A stretch of DNA of 64,000 bases, taken from Lantana camara (taxonomy: Eukaryota > Streptophyta > Magnoliopsida > Lamiales > Verbenaceae). This document shows, piece by piece, positions 1-10,981 of this stretch. A program made the translations under genes and the position numbers. The first letter of the stretch is position 1; each line of letters opens with the position of its first letter. The notes under the pieces were generated by a model. The model had not been told where the DNA came from, made no database searches, and saw only the letters and a program-made list of their open reading frames with translations. The stretch spans positions 26,375,001-26,439,000 of the forward strand of contig CM074855.1 in NCBI GenBank assembly GCA_037501455.1, written 5' to 3'.

Positions 1-628
1 CATCCAAGTAAACTATCATCATCCCAGGCGGCGGTAAGTTTGCTCTCTCTCCCTCCTCGGGAAGGCGCATGGGGAACACCGCTTCATCCCAATATACCTT
101 TGCCTTCAACTCTTTCAGATCGTCGAGCGTCAGGATGCTCTCAATCTCATCCGGTGACCTATCAGTTTGGTGTAGGTTGTTTTGCCTCACTCACGTAGCA
201 GGCTCTTTACCCTTTCTTTGGCGTTTTCTGGGAGGCTCATCCTTAGCTCGACGCTTGGAGGGCCCTGCACCGCCCTCGGGAGCCGCAATTACCATCGTGA
301 TCCTATGATCTTGAGGTCTTACAGCGCTATTGAGCACGGGAAACACCCTCTCCCCCTGTCTCTGCATTTCCATAACATTATGCATCTCTTCAAAGAGATC
401 ATCTACCCCTCCAGGAGCACGCTCGTTCATCCCTTGAACAGCGGCGTCAACCTCTTCATCCCCAGCTTCAACCGAAGCCCTAGCATCTGGAATGGCGGTT
501 GGAATCTCATCGCCTGGAGAGGGTCTAGCCATTGGAACCGCCATGGGCACATTACCGTGAGGGGAAGAGCTCCCCACTGACATCTCGTATATTTCCCTCA
601 CATAGGCTTCTGCGTTGTTATCCGCCAT
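1..628 (-). pseudogene. Tat-lineage antisense extra ORF (aORF), partial, one internal stop
   Basis: The minus-strand frame opens at 628 (MADNNAEAYVREIYEMS) and reads 145 codons to a TGA at 191-193. The same frame then continues open to the window edge with DDLKELKAKVYWDEAVFPMR, followed by LPEEGERANLPPPGMM. That stretch resembles the N-terminal part of the 'putative gypsy type transposon' family (Pfam PF04195, transposase_28-like) found as an extra ORF in Tat/Ogre-type plant gypsy elements. The first half is acidic and ends in a basic, nuclear-signal-like patch (KRRAKDEPPRKRQRKGK). The ORF runs opposite to the element and lies upstream of the PPT and 3' LTR at 1206-2060, which matches antisense ORFs known in this lineage. 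The single stop could be a CGA-to-TGA change. The 3' end lies outside the window. Family assignment is by eye; function is unknown. Confidence 0.6.
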
Positions 629-1205
629 ATCTGGAGTTTGGTTCTTGAAGTTGAAGTTTTTCTCAAAAGGTCCAATGGAGGAGGAAACTTCCGGAAGGGA
701 TTCAATGGCAAAAAAAAGGTTCCTTACTTAGAAAGATCACTGACACACAACCTAAATCTAAAGTTAGTACAAGAATATCAAGGTTTATGGAGTTTTACCT
801 AAAGATTGAAGAAAAAAACTCGCCGGAATCCGTAAAAATTGTAGAGAGTTCTTGCTTCTTAGTTGCTTGAAGAGAGATGAATGCGTGAAAGAGGTGCAAG
901 GGCTTTACAAAACCCTATTTATAGGGGGGGATTTACATTACTTAGGTCTGAAAAATTCAAAACGCAATCATTTCCCGCCTTGGAAATCCCCCCACTTTTG
1001 GTAACCGCCTCACATCTCCCGGAGTACACGCGCCCACGCTCCCACTCCGCATTAAATGCGGACATGACTTCATTTAAAGCAATGTCAGAACATGCCCGTT
1101 ATGGAAGCCAAGCGGACACTTCTCTTGTAGAAGCTTGACTTTCGGATATTAAAAAATCAGGGCTCACTTCTCTTATATTCTACAGTACGCTCAAACGATA
1201 CTACA
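629..1205. other. Spacer between antisense ORF and PPT
   Basis: Apart from the minus-strand TATA box, this stretch holds no convincing coding sequence. Its position fits the untranslated 3' region of a Tat-like element and the promoter and 5' leader of the antisense ORF. Confidence 0.4.
915..923 (-). promoter_or_regulatory. TATA box for the antisense ORF
   Basis: On the minus strand the sequence reads TATAAATAG, about 290 bp upstream of the ATG at 628. It points towards the antisense ORF and away from the LTR, so the ORF may have its own promoter. Position and match are seen; activity is inferred. Confidence 0.5.
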
Positions 1206-1222
1206 GAATTTGGGGGGTAAAA
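1206..1222 (+). other. Polypurine tract of the Tat-like element
   Basis: GAATTTGGGGGGTAAAA directly precedes TGATGAGAC, the likely LTR start. A G-run PPT abutting TG is the plus-strand priming site used in reverse transcription of gypsy elements. Confidence 0.55.
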
Positions 1223-2060
1223 TGATGAGACATAAAATCACGCTCGTATCAGAACCGTCCACGTGTCGCCATCAGCCGACTTAAGGGCTGGGCGCTCGCA
1301 CTGATGGGCTCGCGGGTCAACCCAGCCCACTCCCTTGCTGGCTAATACAGGCCCATGAGCCTTGGCCAACTGTTCAAGTAAAGGGCTCAAGCTATCGGAC
1401 CTGACGCTCACGCTCCGGTCCTCAGGGTCACCCTTCCCAGGGAGGCACCCGCACGAGGGCCCCTGTTTCTGACGCTCGAGGATTTGACGCTCATGGGTCA
1501 TCTACCATGGGGGACCCATCTGTACGCCCTTCGAGTGTCACCAGCGCTCGTGTGAGATCTTCTCCCTTGTAGGGGATCCGAACTCTTGTGGGATGGACCT
1601 TGGACCTTCCCAACGCACGACCCTCGCCAACAACCTCTGACACAGAGGTGGTGCGCACCTTGTACCTGACACGCTGCCTGCTTTTCAGAGACATCGCTCT
1701 CACGCCCTCACAGGCCACCACGTGTTAGGGCAACACAGGTTTGGGACCACACGGTCCAATTACCCAATCCACCCTCACCCCTAACATATAAATAGGAGAG
1801 AACCCTTGCATTCTCCCCCAAGTTATCTCCCGCAATACATACCGCACTCACTGTTTTGGGCATTTTTCCTCCCTTTCTCTTCTCAAGCTTCAGTTGCATC
1901 ACCACTGCATTTGGGCACTCTTGGTGTTATCCTAGCTGGAAGAACTCCCGCTTAAAAGGAAACCCAGTTCCTAAGGCTCCCACGCCTGTGATGGTCTTTT
2001 CCTTTCCATACACATATTGAAAGTGTTGTTGCATTTTAGGAAGTTGAGATTCCTGCACCA
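1223..2060 (+). repeat. 3' LTR of a Tat-like Ty3/gypsy element
   Basis: The LTR starts with TGATGAGAC after the PPT and carries a plus-strand TATA box at 1787-1795, followed by a CT-rich transcribed-like stretch. The right end is estimated: candidate CA ends lie at 2057 and 2060. No second LTR copy is in the window, so neither the boundary nor the TSD can be confirmed. Confidence 0.5.
1787..1795 (+). promoter_or_regulatory. TATA box of the Tat-like LTR
   Basis: TATAAATAG on the plus strand, about 560 bp into the proposed LTR and followed by pyrimidine-rich sequence, as expected for an LTR core promoter. Confidence 0.55.
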
Positions 2061-2678
2061 TCAAACTACCATATAATCTTCCTTTAGTTTATATAATAAA
2101 GTATAAATTAAATACATAAAAGTACAAATAGCATTTTTGGTTTCTTACGACGTAATATACCACAATTTAGAATTTCAGGTAATCAGACCAAAGTTGCTTT
2201 AAATTGAGAATCCTAAGGAGAAACAATGTGTGTGCATATGAAAATAAGATATTGTAGCACCCCTTACACGTGGAGGAGCCACACGCACTATAGGTCAATC
2301 CACATACGAAATGGGTAATCCGAACATGAACTAACCTATAGCGAACATGTGACAATGCAATAACAACAAGCTAGACGGGATTAACTTATACATGCAACGA
2401 AATTAAGCGGAAGCATAAATTAATCATTATCAAATATTTCCATTTATCATGTTATGTCATTTCTCATTTACCAAATAAAATATATTCTAACTTTACATAT
2501 TAATACATTATCATCTCCTAAAATACATAACACTTAAACATTAAACATAATTCCTTTGAACAATCACAATAAATGAACAATTAATTAAAATGCACCATGC
2601 CTAACTCGATTACATGGACTGGACTCGACTCACTCCCCGCCTAGCGTGCACCTGCAAGAACCTGAAAGGTGGAGGCGT

Positions 2679-2694
2679 CAGTCTGTGAAGACCG
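2679..2694 (-). other. Degenerate LTR hairpin (solo LTR I)
   Basis: CAGTC and GACCG flank a six-base loop. This is a decayed version of the CAGTC..GACTG stem present at the same place in the other gypsy LTRs of the window. In minus orientation the TTGCAG|G acceptor-like site (2652-2658) follows it. Confidence 0.45.
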
Positions 2695-2877
2695 AGTGAG
2701 GGGTTTAGATATATATTAGCGCAGATAACATGCAGGTTATATTCCCGGGTAAGGTTTATAAAAGATAAAAGTATAAGTTCAAGAATGAAATACTCTTCGC
2801 CCGAGAATACAACTATCAATATTAAATACTTGTTCATTTTCATGCAATCAATACATGGCCCCGGCGAGTGAGGGCAG

Positions 2878-4829
2878 TGTTGGAAAACACGAATCAGAAA
2901 GCAGCGAAATTTAAAAAATTTTCCCAACAAAAGGACCTTGAACTCGCAATCGTGTAACCAAATTCGTAGAGATAGAAAACTTACTTTTCTTTTATTCTTT
3001 CTTGAAGCGTTTCAAGCCACCCAAGAACGCTCTTCTCGCGGCTTGAACCCCTTTCCTTGGTAAAGCTTGAATCTTCAAACTTCTAACTTGAAGCTCTCTA
3101 GAGATAGTCCACCAACTTGATCACAATCTAACTAGTAAGGATGCTAGTTCTCTAGTTAGTGTTTAGGCTTAACCTAGGGTTTTATTTAATCTTGGAGAAA
3201 GGAAGGTGTTCAACACATGAACCAAAAGAATTGTCAATTAGCTCCTAGAGGAGCTCGAGCTCCCCTATTTATAAGAGGGGGAGTGCCGAAATTCCTAGTC
3301 CTTTATGGGCTAGGATTTTGGTCTCTCTCTCTCCTATTACTTGATCATCAAGTAATTTTGACTTTGACTTTGAATTCTAATTCAAATCAACTTTCAAGAG
3401 AGCTAAAAATATCCAACCTATTTTTGGATAATTTTATACTTTATTTATTTAAAATAAATAACTTATTTTATCTAATTAATTAATTCATAATTAATTAACT
3501 AGATTATTTTTCTCCAAAATTAGACTTTCTTTTTAATTCAAAATTAAACCAAAGTCTATTAAATAATTAACACATTTAATTATTTAATATATATATACAA
3601 TATATATATACACACACGTGTGGGACACGTGTCACAAGGACACGTGTCACTCACGTGAGCCACACGTGTGGTTTCACACGTGTGGAACCCTCTAGGCCCA
3701 ATTAACTCGTTTAATCATTTTTAAGTCTCAACTCATGTAACCAAGTTGTTGTGTGTGACCCTCTAGGTTCTCAATTCAATTAGCAGTGACCCTAATTAAT
3801 TAATTCACTAATTAATTAATCATTCCATAGATTAAAAAACCATAGTCTAGCAACAGGTGTTTAACCCCTAGCTGAATTGGAATGTTCGGATTCGACAGAA
3901 CCTTTAAGTCATTGATTCATGTGAGATACAATCCTCCTACTTACTATCTCTCAACCAAGATCTAGGATAAGGGAATTATCAGAACCCTAATAATCCGGTC
4001 TTAAAGCTAAGTGCATTTCATATCCATTTGATCTCAATCCAAGAAACCCTTTTCTTGATGTCTTGATCTACTGCCTTGGCCAAGGACTCCATATGGCATG
4101 TGAATGACTTACACAATAAGAGATCACCTTGCATATGCAAGTGTAGGTCCTTTCTTGATTCTCATTCATTTTCATGAATCACTTGTGCAGCCCCAGCATA
4201 AGCCTTGAATCAGTTGTCTAAGGCGACACCTTTAAAGCTTATACCTAAGACTACAGAGTTAACTCATAAAGTGACAAGGAACCTCAAGTCTAAGGATCAA
4301 TTAATCACATCAATGACTAGTGAGATATTTCCTAATCTGGAAGTTTTCATTTCCTGAAATAGAAACTTCATTTCCCATTTAGGAATCTTCTCACATGGGG
4401 CACCTCAGTGAACTTACTTATTAAAGTAAGCACCCTCATGTATCACGCACGTATCAACTATACACTTTGCACCTCCATGAAACAAGGTGGTCCTTCTTAA
4501 GGGCGTGATCCCACAAGCAAGCCTTAGAGGAGTCAGGTTGACACTCCCACTGTCTGTAGGACTCATCGGCTTGGAGTATTTTACTAATCATGACTTATGT
4601 GATATAGGGCTCGTTTCATGAACCATTTCACCTAAATGGTAGAGTCCTAAAGTCATCAGGATTAGGGGAGTTCTCATACATGCACAGCTAAAGTAAACGC
4701 ATACCAAACAAGAGCATATAAAGAAGTGTTGCCTCAATTCGTTATTTCATTCAAAGATTGTCTGTGATTACAATAAGAAAAAGCACAAAGCGGATATACA
4801 ATCGGCTTTCTAGGGCACTATTCCTAACA
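2878..4829 (-). repeat. 3' LTR of copia A
   Basis: TGTTGG..CTAACA on the plus strand, 1952 bp, the same length as the partner at 10982. It contains a minus-strand TATA box TATAAATAG (3265-3273) and six CACGTG boxes at 3615-3682, upstream of the TATA in U3. Confidence 0.95.
3615..3682 (-). promoter_or_regulatory. G-box (CACGTG) array in U3 of the copia A LTR
   Basis: Six CACGTG hexamers start at 3615, 3626, 3641, 3652, 3663 and 3677, in a run of CACACGTGTG-like palindromes. They lie about 340 bp upstream of the LTR TATA box on the minus strand. CACGTG is the plant G-box core bound by bZIP and bHLH factors; responsiveness is inferred. Confidence 0.7.
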
Positions 4830-4830
4830 A

Positions 4831-4844
4831 TCTCCCTCTTGCCC
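4831..4844 (-). other. Polypurine tract of copia A
   Basis: On the minus strand GGGCAAGAGGGAGA lies one base from the 3' LTR start (TGTTAGG). The same tract occurs next to the LTRs of B and D. Confidence 0.85.
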
Positions 4845-4845
4845 G

Positions 4846-6608
4846 TCAAAGCCATTCTAAAGCTACTCTAAGTCCCATCTTCTGAAGATGACCTTGGAAA
4901 GCTTCTCGACTAAGGGGTTTAGTAAGTGGATCTGCCACGTTCTCTGCTGATGTGACCCTCTCAATTTGCACATCTCCTCTTTTGATAATATCACGGATTA
5001 GGTGATACTTCCTCATAATGTGCTTGGTCCGTTGGTGAGATCTTGGTTCTCTTGCTTGAGCAACCGCCCCAGTGTTGTCACAAAACACAGTAATGGGGTC
5101 TTTCATGCTAGGAACAACATTCAACTCTTGAATGAAGTTTTTAATCCAAACACCTTCCTTAGCTGCATCATTTGCAGCTAAGTATTCGGCCTCAGTGGTC
5201 GAATCTGCAGTGGTTGTTTGCTTGGAACTCTTCCAACTCACTGCTCCGCCGTTTAGGCAGAAAATGTATCCTGACATTGACTTAAAATCATCTAAGTCAG
5301 ATGCAAAGCTTGCATCGCAGTATCCTTCGACAGTAAGATCTTTCTGACCTCCGTAAACTAAGAATAAATCTTTAGTACTTTTCAAGTACTTAAGAATATT
5401 CTTCACGGCAGCCCAGTGACCATCTCCAGGGTCAGATTGGAAACGACTTGTTACACTAAGTGCATAAGCCACATCCGGTCGAGTACATAACATTGCATAC
5501 ATTATGCTACCTATTGCTGATGCATAAGGTGTATGAGTCATTCTTTCCTTCTCAAGGTTAGTCTTAGGACACATCTTCTTTGAAAGACATGTTCCTACAC
5601 TCATAGGAAGGTTCTTAACCTTTGCTGACTCCATATTGAATCTCTTCAATACTTTGTCAATGTACATCGACTGTGATAGTCCTATTAACCTTCTAGATCG
5701 ATCTCTATAGATTTTAATTCCAAGGATATAGGACGTATCATCAAGATCTTTCATCTCGAATTGGTTTGATAACCATAACTTAGTCACTTTCATGTCATCC
5801 TTCGAATTCCCAATAAGAAGGATGTCATCAACATAAAGTACTAAGTATTGCACTGAGGTCTCCAATTCCTTTCTATACACACAGGACTCATTCGAAATTT
5901 GAATGAAGCCAAACGCTTTGACTGATTCATCAAATCGAATGTTCCAATTCCTAGAAGCCTGTTTCAATCCATAGATTGATCTTTGGAGTTTGCAAACCTT
6001 TTGCTCACTCCCACTGAATGTGAAACCTATGGGTTGCTCCATATAAATGTCTTTGTCAATGTCACCATTGAGAAAGACAGTTTTCACATCCATTTGCCAT
6101 ATCTCATAGTCATAATATGCAGCAATGGCAAGCATGATCCGAATAGACTTTTGCATTGCAACTGGCGAAAAAGTTTCATCGAAGTCCACGCCGGGTCTTT
6201 GAGTGAATCCTTTTGCAACCAGTCTTGCTTTATAGGCTGCAATGCTTCCATCAACTCCAAGCTTTCTCTTAAAGATCCATTTGCAACCTATGGGTTTGAC
6301 CCCATCAGGCAAATCTACCAAGGTCCAAACTTGGTTGGAGTTCATGGAATCCATTTCGGATTTCATGGCTTCTATCTACTGTTCAGAGTCAGAATCTGAA
6401 AGTGCCTCCTCATATGTTAAAGGATCATTATCCTTTTGAGAGATTTCATGGAAGAATCCATACCTTCTCTCCGGCTGTCTAGGAGTGCGTCCAGAACGCC
6501 TCAGAGGAGGATTTTCGTGTGTATCGAAATTCGTGATTGGTTGTGATTGATCAGAAGGGCACGTTTCTTCAGTGGGTGGTGTGGGATCACTTTGTACTTC
6601 TTCTAATT
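4846..6608 (-). pseudogene. Copia A pol C-terminal part: RT and RNase H
   Basis: The open part, 6366-4846, is a 506-aa frame (MKSEMDSMNSNQVWTLVDLP). RT-domain landmarks include CKWIFKRKLGVDGSIAAYKA, DVKTVFLNG, IYGLKQASRNW and the YVDD catalytic box (about residues 177-181). RNase H landmarks are GYCDASFASDLDDFKSMSGY and DSTTEAEYLA, ending with KPLSREAFQGHL. The frame actually continues upstream from integrase: the copia D copy has Trp where A has TAG (6376-6378), so the 6366 ATG is only the first Met after a nonsense codon and not a true start. The upstream join to integrase is broken again near 6651. It would act in the cytoplasmic particle, copying the element RNA into DNA. Confidence 0.9.
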
Positions 6609-8765
6609 CTATGATCTTGCCTTTCTTTTCTTTAAGGAACGGTTCCTCAAGAAAGTGGCATTTCTGGAAACAAACACCTTTTGCTCAGATTGATCATAGA
6701 AGTAGTATCCTATGGATTCCTTAGGATAACCTACAAAGTGGCATAAGTTAGAACGAGATTCTAACTTATCTCTCACTGTCCTCTTCACGTAAGCAGGACA
6801 ACCCCAAATTCTTAAGTAAGAATAACTAGGGATTTTACCATGCCACATTTCATAGGGCGTTTTAGGGACTGACTTAGAGGGAACTAGATTCAAAATCTTT
6901 GCTGCACTTTCTAGGGCATAACCCCAGAAAGAAGGTGGTAAGTCAGTGAAACTCATCATGGAACGAACCATATCAAGTAAGGTTCGATTCCTTCTCTCAG
7001 AAACTCCATTAAGCTGAGGAGTTCCGGGAGGAGTCCACTGAGAGATAATCCCATTATCTTTGACATGATTAAGGAATTCTTCACTAAGATATTCGCCTCC
7101 TCCATCATATCGAAGTGCTTTGATCTTGTGATCAGTTTGGTTCTCAACCTCCTTTTGAAATTCTAAGAATTTCTCAAAAGCTTCAGATTTATACTTCATT
7201 AAGTATACATAACCATACCGATTAAAGTCATCAGTAAAGGTTATGAAATACTGATGATTGTTTCTAGTGCTTACACTAAGCGGTCCACAAACATCAGTAT
7301 GGATCAAATCCAAAACCTTAATGGCACGTTCCACAGTTCCTTTAAAAGGGACTTTGGACATTTTTCCTTTGAGATAGGATTCACAAGAAGTTAACTCCTT
7401 AAGATCATTTTCAGAGAATGATCCTAAAGTGTTTATCTTGCTAATTATGTTCTTGGAAATGTGTCCTAATCTAGCGTGCCATAAGGGAGTTGAAACTTTG
7501 TCATATCTCTTACGCTTCGTTTCTCGTTGTATATTCATAATATTGATATTCTGAGTTAGATAAAGTCCATTACTTAGAGTACCGATGTGAACGGAAGAGT
7601 TATTCCGTTTGATAAAGTATTTACCATTCTTAATATAAGTTTCATAACTTTCACAATCTAATATTGGAACTGAAATTATATTACGAATAATGCTCGGTAC
7701 ATAAAGGACTTTATTTAAGACTAACTCAAAACTACCTAAATCTAATCTAATTGTGCCTAGAGCTCGAGCTTCAACGTTTGAGCCATCACCGATCTTCAAG
7801 ACACATTCTCCTTCTTTTAGTTGTTGGACTTCACTTAGCATCTGTACATCATTAAAAATATGAGTTCCACAACTGGTATCAAGTACCCAAGAACTAGAAT
7901 TAATAGAAAGATTTACTTCAACGAGAAAGATACCTTTCTTTAGAGTAGTCTTGTACTCTGGGCAGTTTCTCCTCCAATGTCCCGCTTTGCCACAATGGAA
8001 GCAAACTTCCTCTTTCTGATCACGCTTCTTCTTTTGGGCCTTCCCCTTTGAAACGCCACCAGTGGGCCTAAGGGGTTTCTTCTTCTTCTTTTGGGCTTTC
8101 TTGCCCTTACCTTTAGAAGGCCCAGAAGAGGAACATGGAGCATTCACCATCAAAACCTTATTGTCCTTCTTGATCGTGCTTTCAGCAGTCACAAGCTGAC
8201 TAATCAGCTCAGCTATAGTAGCACCAGCATGATTCATGTTGAAGTTAAGGACAAATGAGTTGAATGATGGTGGGAGCGAAGCTAGCAACAAATCCACTGA
8301 AAGCTCATCTTTCAGTGGCATGTCCATGGAAGCAAGTTTCTCAGTAAGGGCAAGAAACTTGAGTCCATATTCATGGACACTTGAACCTTCCCTCATTCTT
8401 AAGTGGAACAATTCCTTTGAAGTGTTACACCTTGTAACACGTTCATGAGGGCGGTAAAGTTGCTCTAAGTGGTCGTAAATCTCCCAAGCAAATTCCATGG
8501 CCTCATGTTGCCTTTGCAAGTCCGGAGACATGTTAGCCAACATAAGGCAACGGGCTTGGAGATTATCATCCTTCCACTTCTGAATCGCATCCTGCTCGGC
8601 CCGAGTGGGAGCCTCCCCTTCGGGACTAGGCTCCCCTTCGAAGAGAACATAAGTTCTCTTCTCAGAATCTAAAATGATTTTTAGATTCCTCAGCCAATCA
8701 GAATAGTTGGGACCAGTCAACTTGTTTGACTCGAGGATCGATACAAGAGGGTTTTTGGTTGCCAT
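6609..8765 (-). pseudogene. Copia A gag-protease-integrase
   Basis: The 718-aa frame starts at the ATG at 8765 (MATKNPLVSILESNKLTGPN). Gag of the UBN2 type leads to a CCHC zinc knuckle (CFHCGKAGHWRRNC, residues 255-268). Protease follows at WVLDTSCGTHI; the usual D-T-G is D-T-S here (296-298), a likely inactivating G-to-A change. Integrase has HARLGH and a DD35E triad at D491, D554 and E590 with exactly 35 residues between the last two, but its zinc-finger reads CESYL where D has CESCL. The frame ends KKRKARS after a one-base loss near 6651; the next frame carries on with the sequence homologous to D. Two zinc or catalytic residues are therefore lost as well as the reading frame. Confidence 0.9.
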
Positions 8766-8971
8766 TTCAAAACACGTAGAGAATCACAGAATCTATGACC
8801 TAAATGGTAAAACAGAGAACTAGTGAGCATGCTGAATTATAACGATATACAAAAGATAAGGTCTTTAATCTAATGTAGCTCCCACTGTTTTTCAAAGATC
8901 TATAATTCCCAAAGATCTAAGAGGAACATGTTTCCCAATGGGTACTAAGATCCTAGGCATTTTACCTCGAA

Positions 8972-9292
8972 CCCACGACTCGGGGACATTCTAAGTAAGA
9001 ACCCTAGGTAGGTACAACTTACCAATTATAACACCTTTAGAACTCTTAGTAATTGTTTTTGCATCACCTATCTTTCAATATGGACCCACGACTCGTGCGA
9101 CATCCATATTTACTTAGGCGTTAAGCTAGACCCATCAATCATAAGATCATGACCAAAACTTAGTTCGAACGACCCACGACTCGCGGACATCGCCCTTGCT
9201 AAAATTGACCACGAAATATTGACCATTTAAAATGATCAATTAGGTAACTAAGAACTAATAAGCTCCACTAGCTATCCCACGACTCGCGGACA
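8972..9292 (-). repeat. Four leader repeats, copia A
   Basis: Copies of CCCACGACTCGCGGACAT-like sequence start at about 8972, 9085, 9173 and 9276. Spacing is 113, 88 and 103 bp. Sequence and spacing are close to those in copia B (23439-23766). Confidence 0.85.
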
Positions 9293-10429
9293 ATAACTAG
9301 CTTCACTTACTAAACTTAAAACCTATTGATGGAATGCTAGGAATTTAATTCAAAATTTGCATCTCGAATTAAACATCTATTTGTTCGAAATTAGCTTAAT
9401 ATTTAATGGGAATTTTCGAATCAACCGGAGAGTTATCCGGTTCGACCTCACCAACATATATGTTATCCAATTTTATTAGTCTTGATTAATGCAAGTACAC
9501 TTAAATGCATTTCAAACAAGCACATAAACAGATAACATGTCCTAGCATGATACTAACATGTAATGATCATGGGTTCTACCTATCTTATGCGTGATATGTG
9601 GGAGCCACTCCACAATCACAAGTTCTAACATACATGCCACATAAACAGTTTAAATCACATAAGGGAAAGCGGTAACAAAATACGAGCCCTATCTCTATTA
9701 CATTTAACAATTGAGATTCCCCTCCCTAACATTTTGAGGGGTCTTCACTTATGGCCTCCTTGTTACTTGAATGTGGTCCATCTTACTCCATGGGTGCATT
9801 GTCTCCAAAATGAAAATAAAACCTCACCACCTATCTCTACTCTCAAATTACAATAAAAGAAAAAGACATAAAGTAATAAGACTCAATCTTCACATTGGCC
9901 TTAGACAATTACACGGGGCATACCCCGTCCTAAAAAACAGTAATATGGAAAGGCACATAATAAATCACATAACAGTACGCACATAAGTGAGGCTCCAACC
10001 TCAATTGAAAAACGCAACTATAGGGCTCCAACCCCAATTTAAACCATCCATGTGCATAAATTAAAACCATACATAGATCTAAACCCATGATCACCTAACA
10101 TGCTTTTGCGAGAATTTAAATTTAGCCAATAAATTAAAATTCTCGTTTCAAGTCCTAATGACTTAAAACACGACATGATGCGAGTCTTATTTATAAAAGT
10201 TTTCAATAAATCCCAAATTACCAAAACAAATAAAATTCCAATTAATTTCTGAAAATTAATAATTTTATCAAAGATTGTATTTTCCCAAAATATAAACCGT
10301 TTCAATTTCTCAAAAATCCCAATTTTAAGTTTTATTAAAAAATTAAAATAAATATTCAAAAAATAAATTTTTAAAATTAAAATAAAAATTGGGACTGGAT
10401 TGCACGAAATACGAAAACGGATTACGAAG

Positions 10430-10700
10430 GAAAAACGGGGCCCATTCGCGAAGGAGGCCGCGCGCACAGGCACGCACAGCGCGCAACCCTTCCCGGCCAT
10501 GTGCGGGCGACGACGGGTGGGGTTGGGCGGCCAGTCTCGGCCGCCCTGGGTGGGCGGGCGGGCCTAGGCGCGCCCGGAAGGGCCTCCCGCGCGGTTGCGG
10601 GAGGGTGCTGGGCGGCTGCCCTACGCGCGCCTAGGCCAGGCGGGCGGTGCGCGCGAAGCCCGAGCGCGCGACTCGTTCGCGCGCGGGGTTTCGCGTGTTC
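10430..10700. other. GC-rich island in the copia A leader
   Basis: About 270 bp rich in GCGC and GGCC, flanked by AT-rich sequence. Short frames across it are Arg/Gly/Ala-rich and look like chance products of composition. An equivalent island occurs in copia B at about 24865-25215. Confidence 0.7.
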
Positions 10701-10966
10701 GTCGTATTTCGTATTTTCGTTTTGTGTTTTCGTTCAAAAGCAAAACTAATCCAAGAAATCCAAAAACAGTTTATACAGTTTCAAATCTAAAATAGTTTTC
10801 AAAAATTAAATTTTGCAAAAACCAATTTTCAGAAACTTTCAGGAAAAAATACAGTTTCGTAATTCAGGCTTTCTAAAACAATTACAAATACTCAATCGCA
10901 TCAAGCCTAAGAATTTCTACCAAATTCAGTATAATTGAGACGAATCAGAAACACGATTAACGAGGT

Positions 10967-10979
10967 GGCTTTGATACCA
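10967..10979 (-). other. Primer-binding site of copia A
   Basis: On the minus strand TGGTATCAAAGCC lies two bases from the 5' LTR. It matches the initiator tRNA-Met complement TGGTATCAGAGCC with one mismatch. Confidence 0.85.
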
Positions 10980-10981
10980 CT

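Larger units (their letters stand above)
8766..10966 (-). other. Copia A 5' leader
   Basis: 2.2 kb between PBS and gag without a supported gene. It contains four spaced copies of a CCCACGACTCG repeat (8972-9292) and a GC-rich island (about 10430-10700) in otherwise AT-rich DNA. Both features recur in the leader of copia B, so they belong to the family and are not chance. Confidence 0.75.

Noticed and set aside
2878..2900. Assigning copia A to a named lineage with certainty
   Set aside because: LTR size and RT style suggest Angela/Tork, but this needs an RT phylogeny that cannot be run here.
3217..3483. 88-aa frame repeated almost unchanged at 11321-11587
   Set aside because: It is conserved only because both copies lie in the 98% similar LTRs of copia A. 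The product is low-complexity, starts just before the TATA box on the opposite strand and has no family resemblance.
8972..9292. CRISPR-like array
   Set aside because: Only four inexact repeats with spacers of 70-95 bp in a plant retrotransposon leader. There are no cas genes and the spacer lengths are unequal.
10389..10795. Arg/Gly/Ala-rich reading frames as host genes
   Set aside because: Three overlapping frames are open at once in a GC-rich island, as expected from composition. There is no domain, and copia B has the island without the same proteins.
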